Of a stretch of 64,000 bases of DNA, positions 47,671 to 62,030 are shown piece after piece. Each line of letters starts with the position of its first letter. The first letter of the stretch is position 1. The notes under the pieces are model-generated. The model did not search any database. It was not told the origin of the DNA and saw only the letters and a list, made by a program, of their open reading frames with translations. The position numbers and the translations under genes are program-made. Origin of the DNA: Xestospongia bergquistia (taxonomy: Eukaryota > Porifera > Demospongiae > Haplosclerida > Petrosiidae); contig OZ014414.1 of assembly GCA_963965975.1 (NCBI GenBank), positions 7,350,730 to 7,414,729 on the forward strand, read 5' to 3'.

Positions 47671-48149
47671 ATTTCCTCATAAATTGCAACACATAGTAGT
47701 TTATTCTCCACGCTTGCATTTCCTAGTGCCTACCTTCTTCAGTTGATAGTAACTCAATTTGTGCATTTGCCTTTGAAATGCTTACTTTTTGGATAAAATA
47801 CCTATTTCTTTTCTTTTCTTTTCATGATTATTCATTTTGCAATTTAATTGAATTTTATTAACAATCAGCATGTGGTTTAGTAGCACTAAACATAAACATT
47901 TCACACCTTTTAATTAGACAATAACTGCATAAATTTTGAATATAGTAACATTCTATGAATATTAGTAAATTTCTAATGGAAAGTGAAAGCAAAAGTATTT
48001 AATAATATAAATAAGTACAGGATAGTCAGAAATAAAAATGGATAAAATAATCATGGATTAAAATAGATAAAAACAATCATAAATAAAGCTGTTGAATGAA
48101 ACATAACAAATACACAAGATTTAAAAAAATATATTTATTGAAAAAATAA
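47671..48149. other. 3' flank of copy C with a Fem-1 start stub
   Basis: About 47725-47770 on the minus strand is a worn version of the Fem-1 start (TTACTATCAACTGAAGAAGG against TTACTAGCAACTACAGAAGT). 47786-47850 matches the spacer next to copy A (ATGATTATTCATTTT). C therefore once had a Fem-1 neighbour too. No gene. Confidence 0.5.
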
Positions 48150-51100
48150 TCAGTTAACTACATCTTGCAGTCTAATACAACAAATACCACCAAGTCCATC
48201 ATCAAAATACACATAAGTACCACCAGGTTCTTTATCATTATTAGTTGACTCCATAGTAGTACTTAATGGACCTCTTCTTTGGTATTGTGGAGACAAAGTA
48301 ACAGACAAGAAACTACGATGATCAGGTCCTAAACAAGGGAGTAGTCCCAATAGTGTACCCACTGGTGATAACCAATAGAGATCCATTCGGAGACAATCAG
48401 GAAATTGACTGGTACAAACAAGAAAACCTAATGTATGAAGATAAATAGTGTCAGACTTACTTAATATCTTAATGTATAATTATATAATTATTTTACATGG
48501 CAATCCTGATTAGTGATATATGTCAATATATTTAAAATTATTTTGTGATTTTAATATCTACTACATTTTTTGAGATGCTAATTCTGCCGATATTTTCACA
48601 TTTTGTTAGGTGGCCTAGAAATGTTCAAACATAAATTGTTTATTTAATTATTTAATCCATTATTTATTTATGAAAATATCATTTATCCATCGTAGTGAGG
48701 TAAATATATACCTAAATCTTCTGGTAGTACATGGAATTGTCTGTATACTGGTCTACCAGGTAGACTAACATCAAATACCACACTAACATCAGTAGTTCTA
48801 TATAAGGAAAAACAAAATTATACTTGTAACATCACAAAACACATATTAATACAAAATAACTAGGTAAAGATACTTACACATACAGTACATGTATTTATAC
48901 AATGCACATTGAGACAACAGTAAATAGTCATGACAATCTGAACCAAATGCTCTATAATTATTGATTAAATCATGAGCCTTGGGTGTGTGTACAAGAAATT
49001 TGCTTGACCCCTGATTTAATTGTAAAGTAATAAAAAAACTTCTACCATTTCATAAGGTGTAGTCAATAATTAGTAATACCTGCTAAACACTAGCTAGTAA
49101 TAACTCTATGGCTATATGGGTATCTGTATAATATATTATTATTAAGACATACCTAGGGGTACATTTCAGGACAATGACACGTTCATTAACACTAATAGCA
49201 ACTTTACAAGATCCATAATCAGTAATATCATCAGGTAATAGTTCATCATCATCATCTACTGAAGTAACAACAGATCTACTATCATTATCATCAGATATAG
49301 ATACGTCATATATCAACATAACAAATACACTGTCAGCATTAAAAGCTAGAAATTGAGGATATATAAAACCATCTTGTGGAGGATCAACGCCATCTGTTGA
49401 TCTGAGACCTATTATATTCAGTCGTTCCAATGTCCCAGGATGAAGTATAGTTAGACCATCTTCACATATTACAAGTAACAAACCAGGTACTGTAACTAAT
49501 CTTGATGGAAATTGAATTGGATATCCTCGATGAGACTTGTCATGATTCATGATGTCACAACTTATACTATATGGATGAGAAGAGACAAAATATTAACACA
49601 TTATATAATTATAATAAAAATGTTAGCAATGAAATGCCAAGTTTCAACTTTCATGTGCTATACTAAAACTATACTACTATATATATACTATACTACTGTT
49701 TATACTATACAGTTATAACATTTAAAGTACAGAAGGCAACTAAATAAAATCTACCTGTACATGTATATGCTGCTATTTATGGTCTTAATTTGTGAAGTGA
49801 CAAACCATGTATTATCAGAGTCTAGATAAAATAATCGATGTCCTAGGACCTCATGATCAACTGGCTGTACATGTCCTTTAACAGTCCATCTATTAATGAT
49901 ATCACCATCCTCATTAAATAATAGATAGGAATTTGTATTGTTTGCATCTGTTAAGTGTTCTGTCCTTTCAGTATGAAATAGTACTGCATATCTGTACATG
50001 TTATAAAGAATGTTGTATTAATAAAAGAATATTGTATTTATTGAAGAGACAAAATAATGATATAACAAAACGTACATAGGTTACAAGTCTAAATGATAAA
50101 GAAGACAACTTTGGTCATGACAGTAAAATGGTGGAATGTTTACTTACAACATAACTTTGATATATAATCATAAAATGTCTCTCATTTTAATGAGTACTAC
50201 CAGGGTATTAACTGGGAGGAGACCAGGCTATGTTCCTCTCCCCACCAAAAGCATATGTTTCCCTTTCTTAAAATGTAAGTCTACACTCAGATATGTTACA
50301 AATTAATGAGAACACACATGTGAATATTTGCCCTCAGGTATTATGAAGACATTATTAAAGTGGTCAAATTTAACACTTTACTCTAAGCTTTATTTTGCTG
50401 TGAACATAAATTTTGTATTTTATTTACTGTGTTAATAACAATGTGATATATTTACTTAATGTGATGTAGACATTTGGTTATGTAATCAGATGCTATGTCA
50501 GGAGTAGGCCAAATATTAGAAAATCCACTTGAATGACAATCACAATAGATTTTTGGATTAAGAAAAGACTCCAAACTAGCACAGTTGATAAACTATAATA
50601 TGAACAAAATTATAATAATGTTATAAGATTGGCAACTGAACTTCAAAGCATTTGCATTATAACATGGGACAGTCATAATTCTAACATACCTAGTTGTTAG
50701 TTTTTATTTGGATCAAGAATTTGTTTGCTTAAGGTACATGTACATATACATGAATACTTTCAGATCTCAGTCATAAACCCAAGACCTTATTCAGCATACA
50801 TTGTATTACCGTAAATGTCAAAATTTTTGAGGTAGTTATATTTTCGCGGTTGACACAAAACGCAAAAATTAGACTCACGAATAATTAATAATTAATAATC
50901 AAATTTTCGCGATTGACACAAAACTCGAAATTAAGAGTTCGGGAAAATTTTACGCGCGAAAGTTTGAGCGGTGAAAATTTTGACATTTACGGTATATTGT
51001 AGTTGTATTATGCAGATACAATTTATATAAATGTATATATAATTATATTTATATAATTTATATAGATGTATGAATATTCTTACCAATATTACATTGGCCA

Positions 51101-54100
51101 TATGATGATCACCAATGATATCCTTCTCCAGTGTAAATGTTAACATGAGTGTTCCTTTGCCAAATACAACATGTGAATTAAGATATAAAATAAAGAGTGG
51201 ACATGTACGAGCTCCTTTATCATCATACTTTGTGAGTGGAACATTTGTACAATAGAACTATATGTAGAAAATAGATAATTACATATAACATGAGCTGGAT
51301 CAAACATTATACTAATATAAAATCTGTCCTTGTTGTCAAAGTCTGGAGAATTCTCTTGTAATCCACTCCAAGCTAACCTGACAAAAGCTGGGGAAACAAA
51401 GGCAATTGCTATCACTTGATGGATGTACAACTTGAACTCCATTGATTTAATATGTTGTATGTATGAAATGGCTCCTCTTAAGACTCTGTCTTTAAAGATA
51501 TCAAAGCCTTTTTAGAATTCCATCACCTTTACTGGCCTTAATCCACTTATCTTAGACCTTTTACACTATTAGACACTATTAGACAAAATGGGACAAAAGT
51601 CCATTTTGTTAGACAAAATGGGGTTAGTCAAAATGGCATGGCACCATATTTGCATACATCTTCATTACTAATTACTACATGTACATGTGTATATATTATG
51701 TACTTCAATATATTACACAATGTATTACTAAGTATGGTCAGATCAAGAGCACAAATGTTGTGAATAAACTGAAAGTACTGTTTCCTACAGAAGCCAAGGA
51801 CAGACATTCTGTGTTCTAAAATTCTAATTAATGACCAGTTGGTACAGAAGCCAAGGGTAGAGATTACAATATACACCTAAAATCAGGAACCCAACCAAAC
51901 TAGAAACATTCGCTGACACTTGGTTCTAAGAGACAGTTTGTGGTACTCATGGTCTATGTTTTATTACGTAACAAAAACAATAAATATTAGAAATGGTACA
52001 CATACCAAGATGAAATAAAGAATAAGCAATTGAAACTTATCAATTCGATTGTTAATTGGAATTTTCCAATAGGTGAAGGTGTGCAGAAAAATAGGAAGCA
52101 GAAATCATAATGTTTGTCCTAGGCCTCTGTAGCTTCCTGTTAATGACTTATTTGATCAAAGCTTATTTATTTAAACTACCATAATATTACAAATTGGTAA
52201 CCAGGATTGCCTGATATTAGTAACAAATGTATGAGTTTGATTCAGACACTAATCAATTCATAAAAATAGTTTGAACTGTTCTTTGTGGCTAATGGATTTA
52301 GTAAAGTATATTACCAAAGAGTTTCTTTGTTATGTCACAAAGAGTCTTTTTAACAATACACTTACAAGTACTCATCAAAGTATTACATATAGAGGAGGCA
52401 TTACTTTTAATATAAATGAATGGCATGCATGACACCATTAATATTTGTATAACAAGGGCATAGGAATTCTAACTTTTACACTCAATAAGTCTATGACAAC
52501 AATTACATTATAGTATATGAATAGAATTTGAGTTTTACAGCAATTTTGTGGAATTTCAATAACAAATAATGTCATCAATCTCTGTTGGGTGTGGCCTCCC
52601 AGCTTACTTCTTTTATGCATGTCTCATTATGTTTCTCTTTGCTCTTTGCCTCCTTCTTAATCTTTCTATAATAGACATTTTCTAATGTTTCTACACTTTT
52701 TTGCTACGGCTAGTGGATGCTTGTGTGGGAACTCATTATAATGTCCTAACTTGTGACATCACATTATGATGGATTCAGATATTGGGATTATTCCTAGCCA
52801 GAGATATAAAATAGAGATATATGTCAATCTCATATGAGTATCTTTGTCATTAATACCAATGAGATGATGATTCAGTCATTTTGTCATCATGGCAATTAGT
52901 TGATACTACATATATTATAGTACATGTACATTGTGTTAGAGATCAAATACTTCATTAATCAACTCACATGGTCTATAGACAAAGATAGTCCTTGTTCCAT
53001 CATTTTGTCTAAATATTTTGCTGCTGTTTCAGGACTCAATGAGATATCTGTTCTCTTTTCTATTGTTTTCATTATCTCCTAAAATAATGAGTAAAATTAC
53101 ATGTAAATTGCCCATTCAAGATAATAAACACACAATGTAAAATGTACAGACAATAACGGCTTTATTAACTAACAATATAATATAGAGCACTTTTAAATGA
53201 TATTATGCAGACATGTTATATCATTTTACCTTCTTGTATTCCTTTCTAATAAGTCTCCTTAGATCTAGTTTATAATGAGACCCATCACTACCATACCAAT
53301 GAAGGAGAGACATATAGTTGACTTCAGAATTAGTGTGGTATTCTAAATCAACTCTATGAGCCATACATAATTCTATAACACAATCTGAAGACTCATATAC
53401 TCTAAGTGGCCATGGTAGGTGTTGTCTAACTGTAAGTGTAGAAAGAATGTTTTTTAAATGTGAGAATGTTTTTACCATTCTACAAACTCTGCCTATCTGT
53501 TGCGTGCATAGTGAGATTATTACTATATATGGTATCAATACTCTATAAGTAAACTTACCTGATTGACCATTAGCGTTTAGTGAGTAATGTTGTAGAGATG
53601 ACATTCTCTCAAAGTGTAGATTCCTAGAAGAGAACACACAATAAAGGAGTTATTATTTTTCTATTCTCTGTTAAGTTTGATCTTTGATTATATTTCTGGT
53701 TAGAAATATCAAAAAATAAGGCAATATAGAAAGAAAGTGGTAAAACAGAATCTTACATATAATTTAATGACGATTTTTATATTTCAAAGTTATACACAAT
53801 AAAAACATCTAATAATAGTTTGAAATGTCTAAGATAAAACCAAGAAATAATCAGAGCAAACAATTATAAAGTATTATAAAAACGTTCAGAGTTATGTGGC
53901 CACACCTATGGTTTGCTGTGTAGCAACTTTATTGCATTGTATTTGAAATTCCGTAATCTGCTAGCTCAACACAAACAGAATATACAGTACATATGTAAAT
54001 GTTTAATATATTACTATTGCTTGTACTAATTTTGCTGATTACCCTGACAAGCTTTTCAATCAGTTGATATGTACATGTCCAGACAAAAATTCACACCTTC

Positions 54101-57100
54101 TAATTATGCATTCATTGAAAATCATATCATAATACTTAATGAACCAAAGATAATAAGATTTGTTTAGTAGAGTTCAGTGGAGTAAACTAGCACAAACACA
54201 GTTCATAAAGTTATATTTCCTCCTTACCCATTATAAGGGTCAATAAGAACTGATCTCATTGGTGGTAGGTCCATTACTAGATCACCTGTGAGATAACCAG
54301 TAGATGTTAGACGAAAGTTAATATCTTCTTTATCAGGACTATGATCCGCAATCATTGAGTATTGATTATATCTACCACAATAAACAATATGTTATAGTAA
54401 TATATCATTTACAAGTTATAGAAATGCAGATGTATGTTGTATGTATGTGTACATGTTCTTATACATACACATACAAAAGCATGCACACGATACAAGTGGT
54501 TGAAAACACTACTAATTTATAGCATTCTCTAACATCAATTTCATTGGTAAGTAAGCTTTATATTATTGGTCAAACAGGTGTGGGAATGAAGAATATATAC
54601 TAATCTAAGGTAATTTGAGAGGAATAATATGACAGACTATATTTCCAAGTCTGAAAACAAGGTAATTGGACCAAAGCTATAGTCATATTTGAAAGGTTTA
54701 CCCATTCATTGAAGCTTTGACTAGCTTTGAACTCTGTCCAGTTTTGAAATGCTTGTGGTAGCAGTAATTAAATTCATTGGTTGGTATGTGTGAGGGGGTT
54801 ACTATATGTGCATTAGTTAACTTGAAAGTCACATACAATATTATAATAAAAACATAAAAGTGGGCATATATATATAATAGATAAACTATAGTATATTAAA
54901 GGCATACATATGATGGTTAAGCTGAGGTTTCTCATTAATAACAGCATTTGTATTTTCAGTAATACTCACTAGACTATGGCTTGTACAAGGCATGGATATT
55001 ACAAAGGCACCAATTAATGTTGTGTGCAATTGTGCATTTGTGTTTAAGATAATTTAGGTTTTCATCACTATTTTAATGCTGTACTCTATTTTTAATTATT
55101 GGAATGTAGACAACATGCATACTACATTAATGTTAGTTTGTGCCTTTAGTAAACCCACATATTGTATTACAAATGTATTACAAATATAGCATATAAATAT
55201 ATAGCAGATATAACTTATACAGGTCCAAAACAATTTTTCTATTGTCTGGCATCAGCAGTACGCTAAGAGAAAAAATTAAAAATTCCTTAGGATCAAATTT
55301 ATACAATGTATTGGATTGTATATTTATATCGTTACTATTAATAGTAACATACGGAGTATAAGGATGCATTGAATGGACCAGTTGTACTCTCCAGTGAAGT
55401 GGTAATATTGGAACTTGACTAACTTGTTGAGTTAAAGCAAACAGGTTATGCCAGGGGTGTGGATGTTGCTGATGTGGTACACGTATACTTTGAAATAAGC
55501 GTCCTGGCAGGCCAATGTTACCCCATTGATGAAATCCAGCAAAGCTAAAAAGAATAGAACAGTTTTATTATTAATATCAGTTCCTTTTATATTAATACCA
55601 GAAAGGACTACCTTATAGTCAATATATCTTATTTAAAAGTATTCTCTCTACTTGATTATTGCATTGACATACTTTACTATCAATACAAAGTCATTCTTGA
55701 AGATTACTGTTATGTTTATCATTCTTATATAGTTGGGTATTTTCTTTTTTGCAACCCTCTAAACAAATTAATCAGTATAACTTCTCATAACCAGTTGAAA
55801 AAACAAAATGAAGGGCATTAAAGTGATGATTCGAGATTATACTATCGTAAAGGCCTTGATGATTTTTAGTAATATTGTCTGACATATTGTATATCAATAT
55901 ACATATATGGTGACATAATTTCTATATGAAAGATAATTATTATTTCAATTCACTAAAGAACAAATGTCAGTGTACAATTACTATATCTGTACTAACTCAT
56001 TTAAAAAGCTGTCAAAAGCTAATTCTGATGAATCAGTCTTTCCTTTGAGGGCATAAATCAGTGATAAATGATAGTACAATATAGGAAACTGATCAAGTAA
56101 ATTATGTGATGTAAGGAGCTTCTCACAGTCATTGAGCCATTCAGTAACTACACTCTCTGAGCCTAAAAAATAAGAATAAAAGGATACTTACATGTGTACT
56201 TGAACATATACTACAAACTTATTAATTTATTTTACATGTTGTATCATTTCATATACTTTAAGATATTATAATAAATCCTTACTTGTTCCATGTACTTTTT
56301 TGACTTCAGGTGTAGTAGAAAGTATATGTTTTCCAGCATGTACCCTTAGTTTAGATTCAATAGCAGCTACATGGAGAAACCATATATCAGTGGGGAAGTC
56401 CACCTCAGAACACTCTCTTAAGAAACAATTCCAACCATAACTAGCTTTAGCAGCTGTTGATATGTCTAGTATTCTAAATGAAAGAAAGAGAGAGAAAGAC
56501 AAACACAGACAGAGAGAATACTCTCATACTAGACACATACAATTACTATTTCTTACCCTGTGTCCCATACTCCTGCCTGTGATGCTTTAGAACATAAGCG
56601 TATCTAAAAAATATATAACAGTGATGTGTTTAATTACTTAATGTAAAGTAAAATGAGTATGCATTATAGTGTAGTTAATAATGTCTTACTAAGAGAGGTT
56701 TAAATCTCTGATGAACGTTTTCTCCATCTTTAAGAGGTAAAACAATCTCAGCACTTTTCATATATGATGATACAGCTGAGCTACGATCTCCAAAATATAG
56801 AAACATTCTAGCCATCTCATTCAAAAGAACAGGTCTGTCAAATACTATAACAGAAAATGACAAGTGAAAAAGAGGTGATGCTTTTAAGTCACTAAAGCAG
56901 GTAATCAATCAATAGTGGAATATAGGTAGTTCAAATGACACTAAACTTAAAGAAAGAATACAAACAACTTTAAAACAACATAGAAACACCTTCTAATATA
57001 ATAGCATATACAATTTATTGTATACCTACATTGCAATTTATATTTACTAACAATAGTTCTCACCTTCACAAGTTTCAATTTCAGATGCAAATGCATTAGC

Positions 57101-58954
57101 AGCAAGAAGTAAGTTACCTCTAGCCCAATGAATATAAGCTGGCCATATCTTGAGAGACTTTGAATAAATATGACTAATTTTAGCATATCTATAACAAAAA
57201 ATATATCATAATTATGGATATATTTATAACATACGTGTAAATGTTTCTTACAAAAGGTATTAAGAATACAAAAATAGTTACCAAGATACTTACCGATTTT
57301 TTATCCTATAGTTAACTCTATCAATGGCTGATCTTTGCATTGGATGTATTACTGTACTAGATAGTGGACCTGACTTAGTCTTCTTACTAACATGATCATC
57401 TAATGTCACAGGATAAAAAAAATTACTATAATGAAGTAAATGTCTTAAGGCTTCTCCTCCAATAATAAATTCATGAACAAAGATCGTCCGTCTCAAATAT
57501 GGACCAGGAACAAGATCATGTGGACTGTTTTCCAGTCTTAAGTCATCTACTCCAACTGGTCTAAATAATTATTATTGGATAACATTAACACGCGTGTGCA
57601 GGTGTATACACACACATACATACATATAAGTATGTATATACATAAACATAGCTGTGAACATAATATCAATGACAAATATACCTTGATTTATATTCCCAAG
57701 GTGACATTAAATTGTTGTAAATGTATTTGTTCTCTTTCATAACAGCTTTCTTGCCATCTTTTTTTACTGTTGCCTTTTCCATCCTAATAATATACTTTTC
57801 TAACTCTCCTAGAAATTTCTCTAACCACTGAACATGACCAGATACAACACTACTGAGCAGTCGATCATTACTGACCAATGAAGAAATTAAGAAAGGGAGA
57901 TCAAGTTCTAGTTGATCTAGACAATGTAGAGAATTAAACAAAGTACAATATGTACATTATCACATGACACTTAATATAATTACTTAAGTTTATTTAAGTA
58001 CATAACTCAAGGTGTAGTCAAAATGATGTAAGAATAAGTATGTCATGAATCTAAGTGGGTAGATCTAGTGTAGCTATAGGTCCAATGTAATGACAACACT
58101 AATGTAAATATATTAATGTAAGTATAGGTATTCACAGACATAAAATCATCTACTCACATATTATAAATAACTTACCAATGGGCATTTTCTTAATAGTCCA
58201 GAGACATATCTCAGAGAGAGAAGGTACTGATGAATAATTAGAGAGATCCATACTTTGTATATCAGGTGAGAATGACTCATCAAATAGATCACATAATGGT
58301 TGAAAGAAATCTAGTCGTGCCATTCTTTGAGTCCGTCTACATCTCTTTTTCTTTTTTTTAGAAAGCCTAAAACAAAACCATTAATATAAGATATTAAGTA
58401 ATGAAAATATTATTTTATCATAGGTAAATTAAATGTATACACATTATTACATTACAAAATATCAATACACTGAGTCTAATAATATATTACAAATGAGATA
58501 TTTGTGATAATTATTCTTTCAGATTGACTCCAAAAGTACATAGTCTCACATCAACATCAAATATGTCTATTACGTACCTCTTTTTAGTACAATCTTCTTG
58601 AGTTAGTTTTATTGACTTCACTGCCACTTCAGAATGTTTATCATACATGTTCTCCTCATCTTCACTAATAACAGGTGACTCTGGAGCTGAATAGAATACT
58701 TCTTCCTCACCATCACTGTTGACTACTAAATACCCAGTAGTGTCATGATGTTTGCTTTCATCTGATGAGTCTATAGTGTCTGGTTGTTTAAGTATTATCT
58801 CAAAACTATCTCCATCAGTTTTATCACTAAGTTTGTGTTTGTGACGTTTTTGTTTTTTACGAGAAGTTGAAGATGACTCGAGCTGTTCTTGATCTTGTGA
58901 AAGCTGCCAAGATATCATCCGACGAAATTCAAATGGTCCTTGCGTTTCAGCCAT
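48150..58954 (-). CDS. 20-exon gene, copy C (intact, about 1,263 residues)
   Basis: Exons: 58578-58954, 58176-58366, 57682-57916, 57294-57560, 57064-57188, 56690-56844, 56557-56603, 56283-56473, 55997-56162, 55353-55544, 54228-54371, 53559-53623, 53230-53429, 52968-53078, 51084-51257, 50456-50592, 49755-49991, 49153-49566, 48712-48797, 48150-48427. All borders are GT-AG, phases agree and no stop occurs; the sum is 1,264 codons. Residues 1-125 are polar with a basic patch (RKKQKRHKHK) and an acidic stretch (GEEEVFYSAPES), and a Lys run begins exon 2. Residues 190-585 are helical; exons 5-9 look TPR-like (IHWARGNLLLAANAF, YFGDRSSAVSSYMKSAEI). Residues 650-1263 are beta-rich (LVTVPGLLLVICEDGLTIL, VAISVNERVIVLKCTPR), perhaps a propeller. 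No signal peptide or TM segment, so probably cytoplasmic or nuclear. I do not recognise the family. Confidence 0.85.
50807..50994. mobile_element. MITE in intron 15 of copy C
   Basis: 188 bp with exact 21-bp terminal inverted repeats (TACCGTAAATGTCAAAATTT plus one more T), a possible TAT target duplication and no coding capacity. The interior holds ATTTTCGCGGTTGACACAAA and an inverse-related AATTTTCGCGATTGACACAA repeat. Copies A and B lack it at the matching site. Confidence 0.85.
56845..57188. other. Probable gene-conversion tract in copy C
   Basis: Intron 5 and exon 5 of copy C are almost base-identical to copy B (44329-44672), including the intron run CACTAAACTTAAAGAAAGAA and AATAGCATATACAATTTATT. 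The flanking introns 4 and 6 of C are barely alignable with B. The tract ends sharply near the two exon borders. Confidence 0.75.
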
Positions 58955-59340
58955 ATTGTGAACAATGATGCTCCTTAGTCTGGCTAGGCCAGCCCCTTTG
59001 CTTTGACAGGAAGGATTAATAGTGCACACACAATAAAGTTTTCGCCTTCCCTGGTATGAAACTCTATATAACCTTTTGAACTAGTGCCAACAAACCGCAT
59101 TGTTTTTATAGTTGGGTGTGGCTGCAAAAACTTAGATCAATCAATGCAGGATCTACAAATAAATTATTCTCCAGACATTTCCTACTGGATAACGTTCTTT
59201 CTTCTTGCATTTTGGTTTGTGTTACAATCTTTTTGATTTATTCATCCTCACTAAAGCGTTGTGTTATATTAAAGTTGCATAGAGAGGAAAAGGGGCAGGG
59301 CTGGGTTATTGTTATTAACATTAACTAAAAAAGTTTACAT
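58955..59340. other. Sequence unique to the copy C upstream region
   Basis: Immediately upstream of the copy C start there are about 380 bp with no counterpart in A or B, after which homology to B resumes (from CAAACTAAGCAC-like sequence at about 59390). The start codon context is thus different in C: an in-frame ATG 75 bases upstream (59027-59029) could extend the N-terminus by 25 residues. A and B lack this, so the conserved MAETQG start is preferred. Confidence 0.5.
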
Positions 59341-61500
59341 TAATTTAAATTCCTTCTTGACAATTATTATCAAGTAAAAGGAAACCAAAACAGCTAAGCA
59401 CATTGACAAAACAGTATATACACTAATATAAGTAATAACAAGAAATAAACTTACAATTGTACATGTGCAAGTGTCATAGTAGTCAATAGTATGTAAGTAC
59501 TGAGCTGAAATAATTAAAAGAATACAATGACAAAATCTTTGCCTAATTTTTATCCATTCTGCTGCTTTAATTTTTAAGTTATTGATGTGGATTGTGTTAC
59601 AATACATACGAAGAGGCCACTAAACACTAAAAAATGTGTGTTCAATGCATGCTCTACACCTACATTTGAATACTAACAGAACATAATGATGGTGGTACAT
59701 TTCCACTGAAGGAAGGATTCAACTATTATTTATGAGTGAACTACAGGAAGTGTAATGACTAATCGTATTTACTGTTCTCTCCAGCACCTTTCTCATTACT
59801 CCTCTATATATTTGTGGAAATTTTCATGACTATCAAATTTTAAAGAAATATTTCAATAGTCCTTTCTGTAATGCCTTTATATATTTAAAAAGTCTTGTGG
59901 TTGAAGTATCTATATATAACTAATATATAGTACACATTCAGTTTTGACAACTATTGTCCTATTGAATTGACTGATTACAAAATGACAATTATTTTTTTCC
60001 TAAAAGATCTAGATATTATTAGTTATAATATTTTGTAAACAGTTTACGTCTGTATAATGCTTGTATTGATTAAATCAACCAATCAGATTTACAGTGATTA
60101 AGTATAGTTTTAGTTACTTTCTCAGCACCTTTCTGATTATGTCATATCACTGCAAAAACTGATTGATTGATTTAATCAATATAGTTATGGTTATACAAGT
60201 TGCATGATACAAACTGAAAGTGAACATAATATACTATTGTCTTATAGAATATATTATTTATTATTAAATGAAAACGTTTTATTTTTTTAAAACATCATAT
60301 ATTAGCTCTAACATTTTGTAAACAATTTACATCATTCTATCTGAATGATCATATATTTATAAAATGAACCAATCAGATGTATATCTGGGGAAATGTTAAT
60401 CAACTTTTAAATAAATTTTCCAAAAGTCCTTTCTGTAATGCCTTGCATTGTAGATACAAAACCAAATAATGTTTGTGGCAAAGTAGCCCATTCATACGTA
60501 ACTATCATATAGACTATTGAGACATTGTAGTACGTGTAAATGTCAAGGATGTATGGAACTGACTTTTAGATCTCTTTTAGTTCTTTTCCTAATTCCAGTA
60601 GTTGGCAATGAAGCAGACAAAGCAAGCATAGCCCCAGTGTCATTCAATTTAAGGATACTAGGAATGTATTACGAAATCTTGGATAGATAATATGAACTGA
60701 TACAAAGGAATCATAATTGTTGGTATCAAGTTAAATGACAGATCATAATTGTAGAACAAATTTTTACTTTCAACTAAACAAATATTGCTTGATTGAAGAC
60801 TATCAATTGATTTTGAACATGCTACAAAGAATAGCAACAGTGTTAGTAATCAAAGCACAGATTTTAGATTTACCTGAATGTTAATATAAACTATAGTTTA
60901 CATGCTAAAAGTATATTATTTTAATAGTAGAGCTATTGTAGAGTATACATGTATGATTGGTTTTTAAATAATATTTGCACATCAATTTTGTTAATCCATA
61001 TCACTCATTAGTATGTTGTGACATTTATTTGAAAGTACTTCCATATCGATTGTTCTGGCATGTCACAAGTCTATTCATAAACATCTCAAACAAATGCATC
61101 AATATTTTTCAAAACTCAATAAATGTACTCAATAACCTGCTAATATGCTGCATCATATATGTATACAGAGTCATAGTCATATATGACACTCTTAAAATAA
61201 TCATATGTTAAAGTGACATATAACTTTTAGCAGTGTATAGTTGGTTAATATAAAGGCCCCAACACTTTTAAAGCAATAAAAAGCTTTCGTTTGATTGGTA
61301 ATTAAGACAGTTATATATGCTTCTGAAATACAAGGAGGATAGCTCATGATATGTCTAGGAGATTTTTCTCCATTTGATGTAAATGGATTAATGAAATAAA
61401 AAATGGCAGCTTTCAGTCGATTGATTTGATCATTGCCAATTAAATGGAATAAAGACCAAACAAACATATTGCATCTTTCATGAGAAAGTCAATTTTACAT
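59341..61500. other. Intergenic upstream of copy C with internal repeats
   Basis: 59390-59530 matches the region upstream of B. A block with TCTC(C)AGCACCTTTCT occurs at 59780 and 60118, and a block with AAAAGTCCTTTCTGTAATGCC at about 59860 and 60423, against single copies beside B (46850, 46905). So this block was internally duplicated here. 60830-60930 matches 47270-47400. No gene was found. Confidence 0.5.
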
Positions 61501-61990
61501 GACGAGGAAGGTCTATTGTTCAATATTGGATTGATTCAGATACTATCTTGCTGAGAAACAAACACGTAGAAGAAGTGTACAGACATAAACTTTAAAGTGA
61601 AGGTTGACAACTTGTTAAAACACAATGTGTAGGCCTTAACAGCATCAGAATGAGCTAAAAGAGCAATCAAGTGACTTCTTTAGTCTGAGATTTTCTAAGA
61701 GGTTAGATCCAACTTCATTCACAAAGATATGTGTTCATCTGACTCTAACAGTAGTGATAAAATGTCAATATTTCGATAAAAAAATGTTAATGCAAGATCA
61801 AGCAGGCTAGAATGCAGTTGAGAATGAGTACAACACTTATCTATGGCTTCATAAGAAAAAACAACACATCATTATAGTGGTCTGAATTCTTATATAGGTG
61901 TTCCAGTAGTCGTAGTAACAACATGGAACTACGCATGTGATCTTTATTATCATTCAGGCTATTTGTACATGAGGTTCAATGGTTGTATAA
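61500..61990 (-). pseudogene. Decayed Fem-1-like 3' fragment
   Basis: Aligns with 62150-62640, the C-terminal ankyrin part of the next copy, with shared CAGCATCAGAATGAGCT, CAACTTCATTCACAAA and TGTTAATGCAAGATCAAG-type words. It has many indels and no usable frame. It is a tandem partial duplicate of the 3' half, older than the copy at its right. Confidence 0.7.
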
Positions 61991-62030
61991 ATGAACACTG
62001 ACTAAGTTTAAAATGAACTAAAACATATAA

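Noticed and set aside
51300-51450. Minus-strand frame with RLAWSGLQENSPDF in intron 14 of copy C
   Set aside because: No splice signals, no counterpart in A or B and no family recognised; too little to call a gene.
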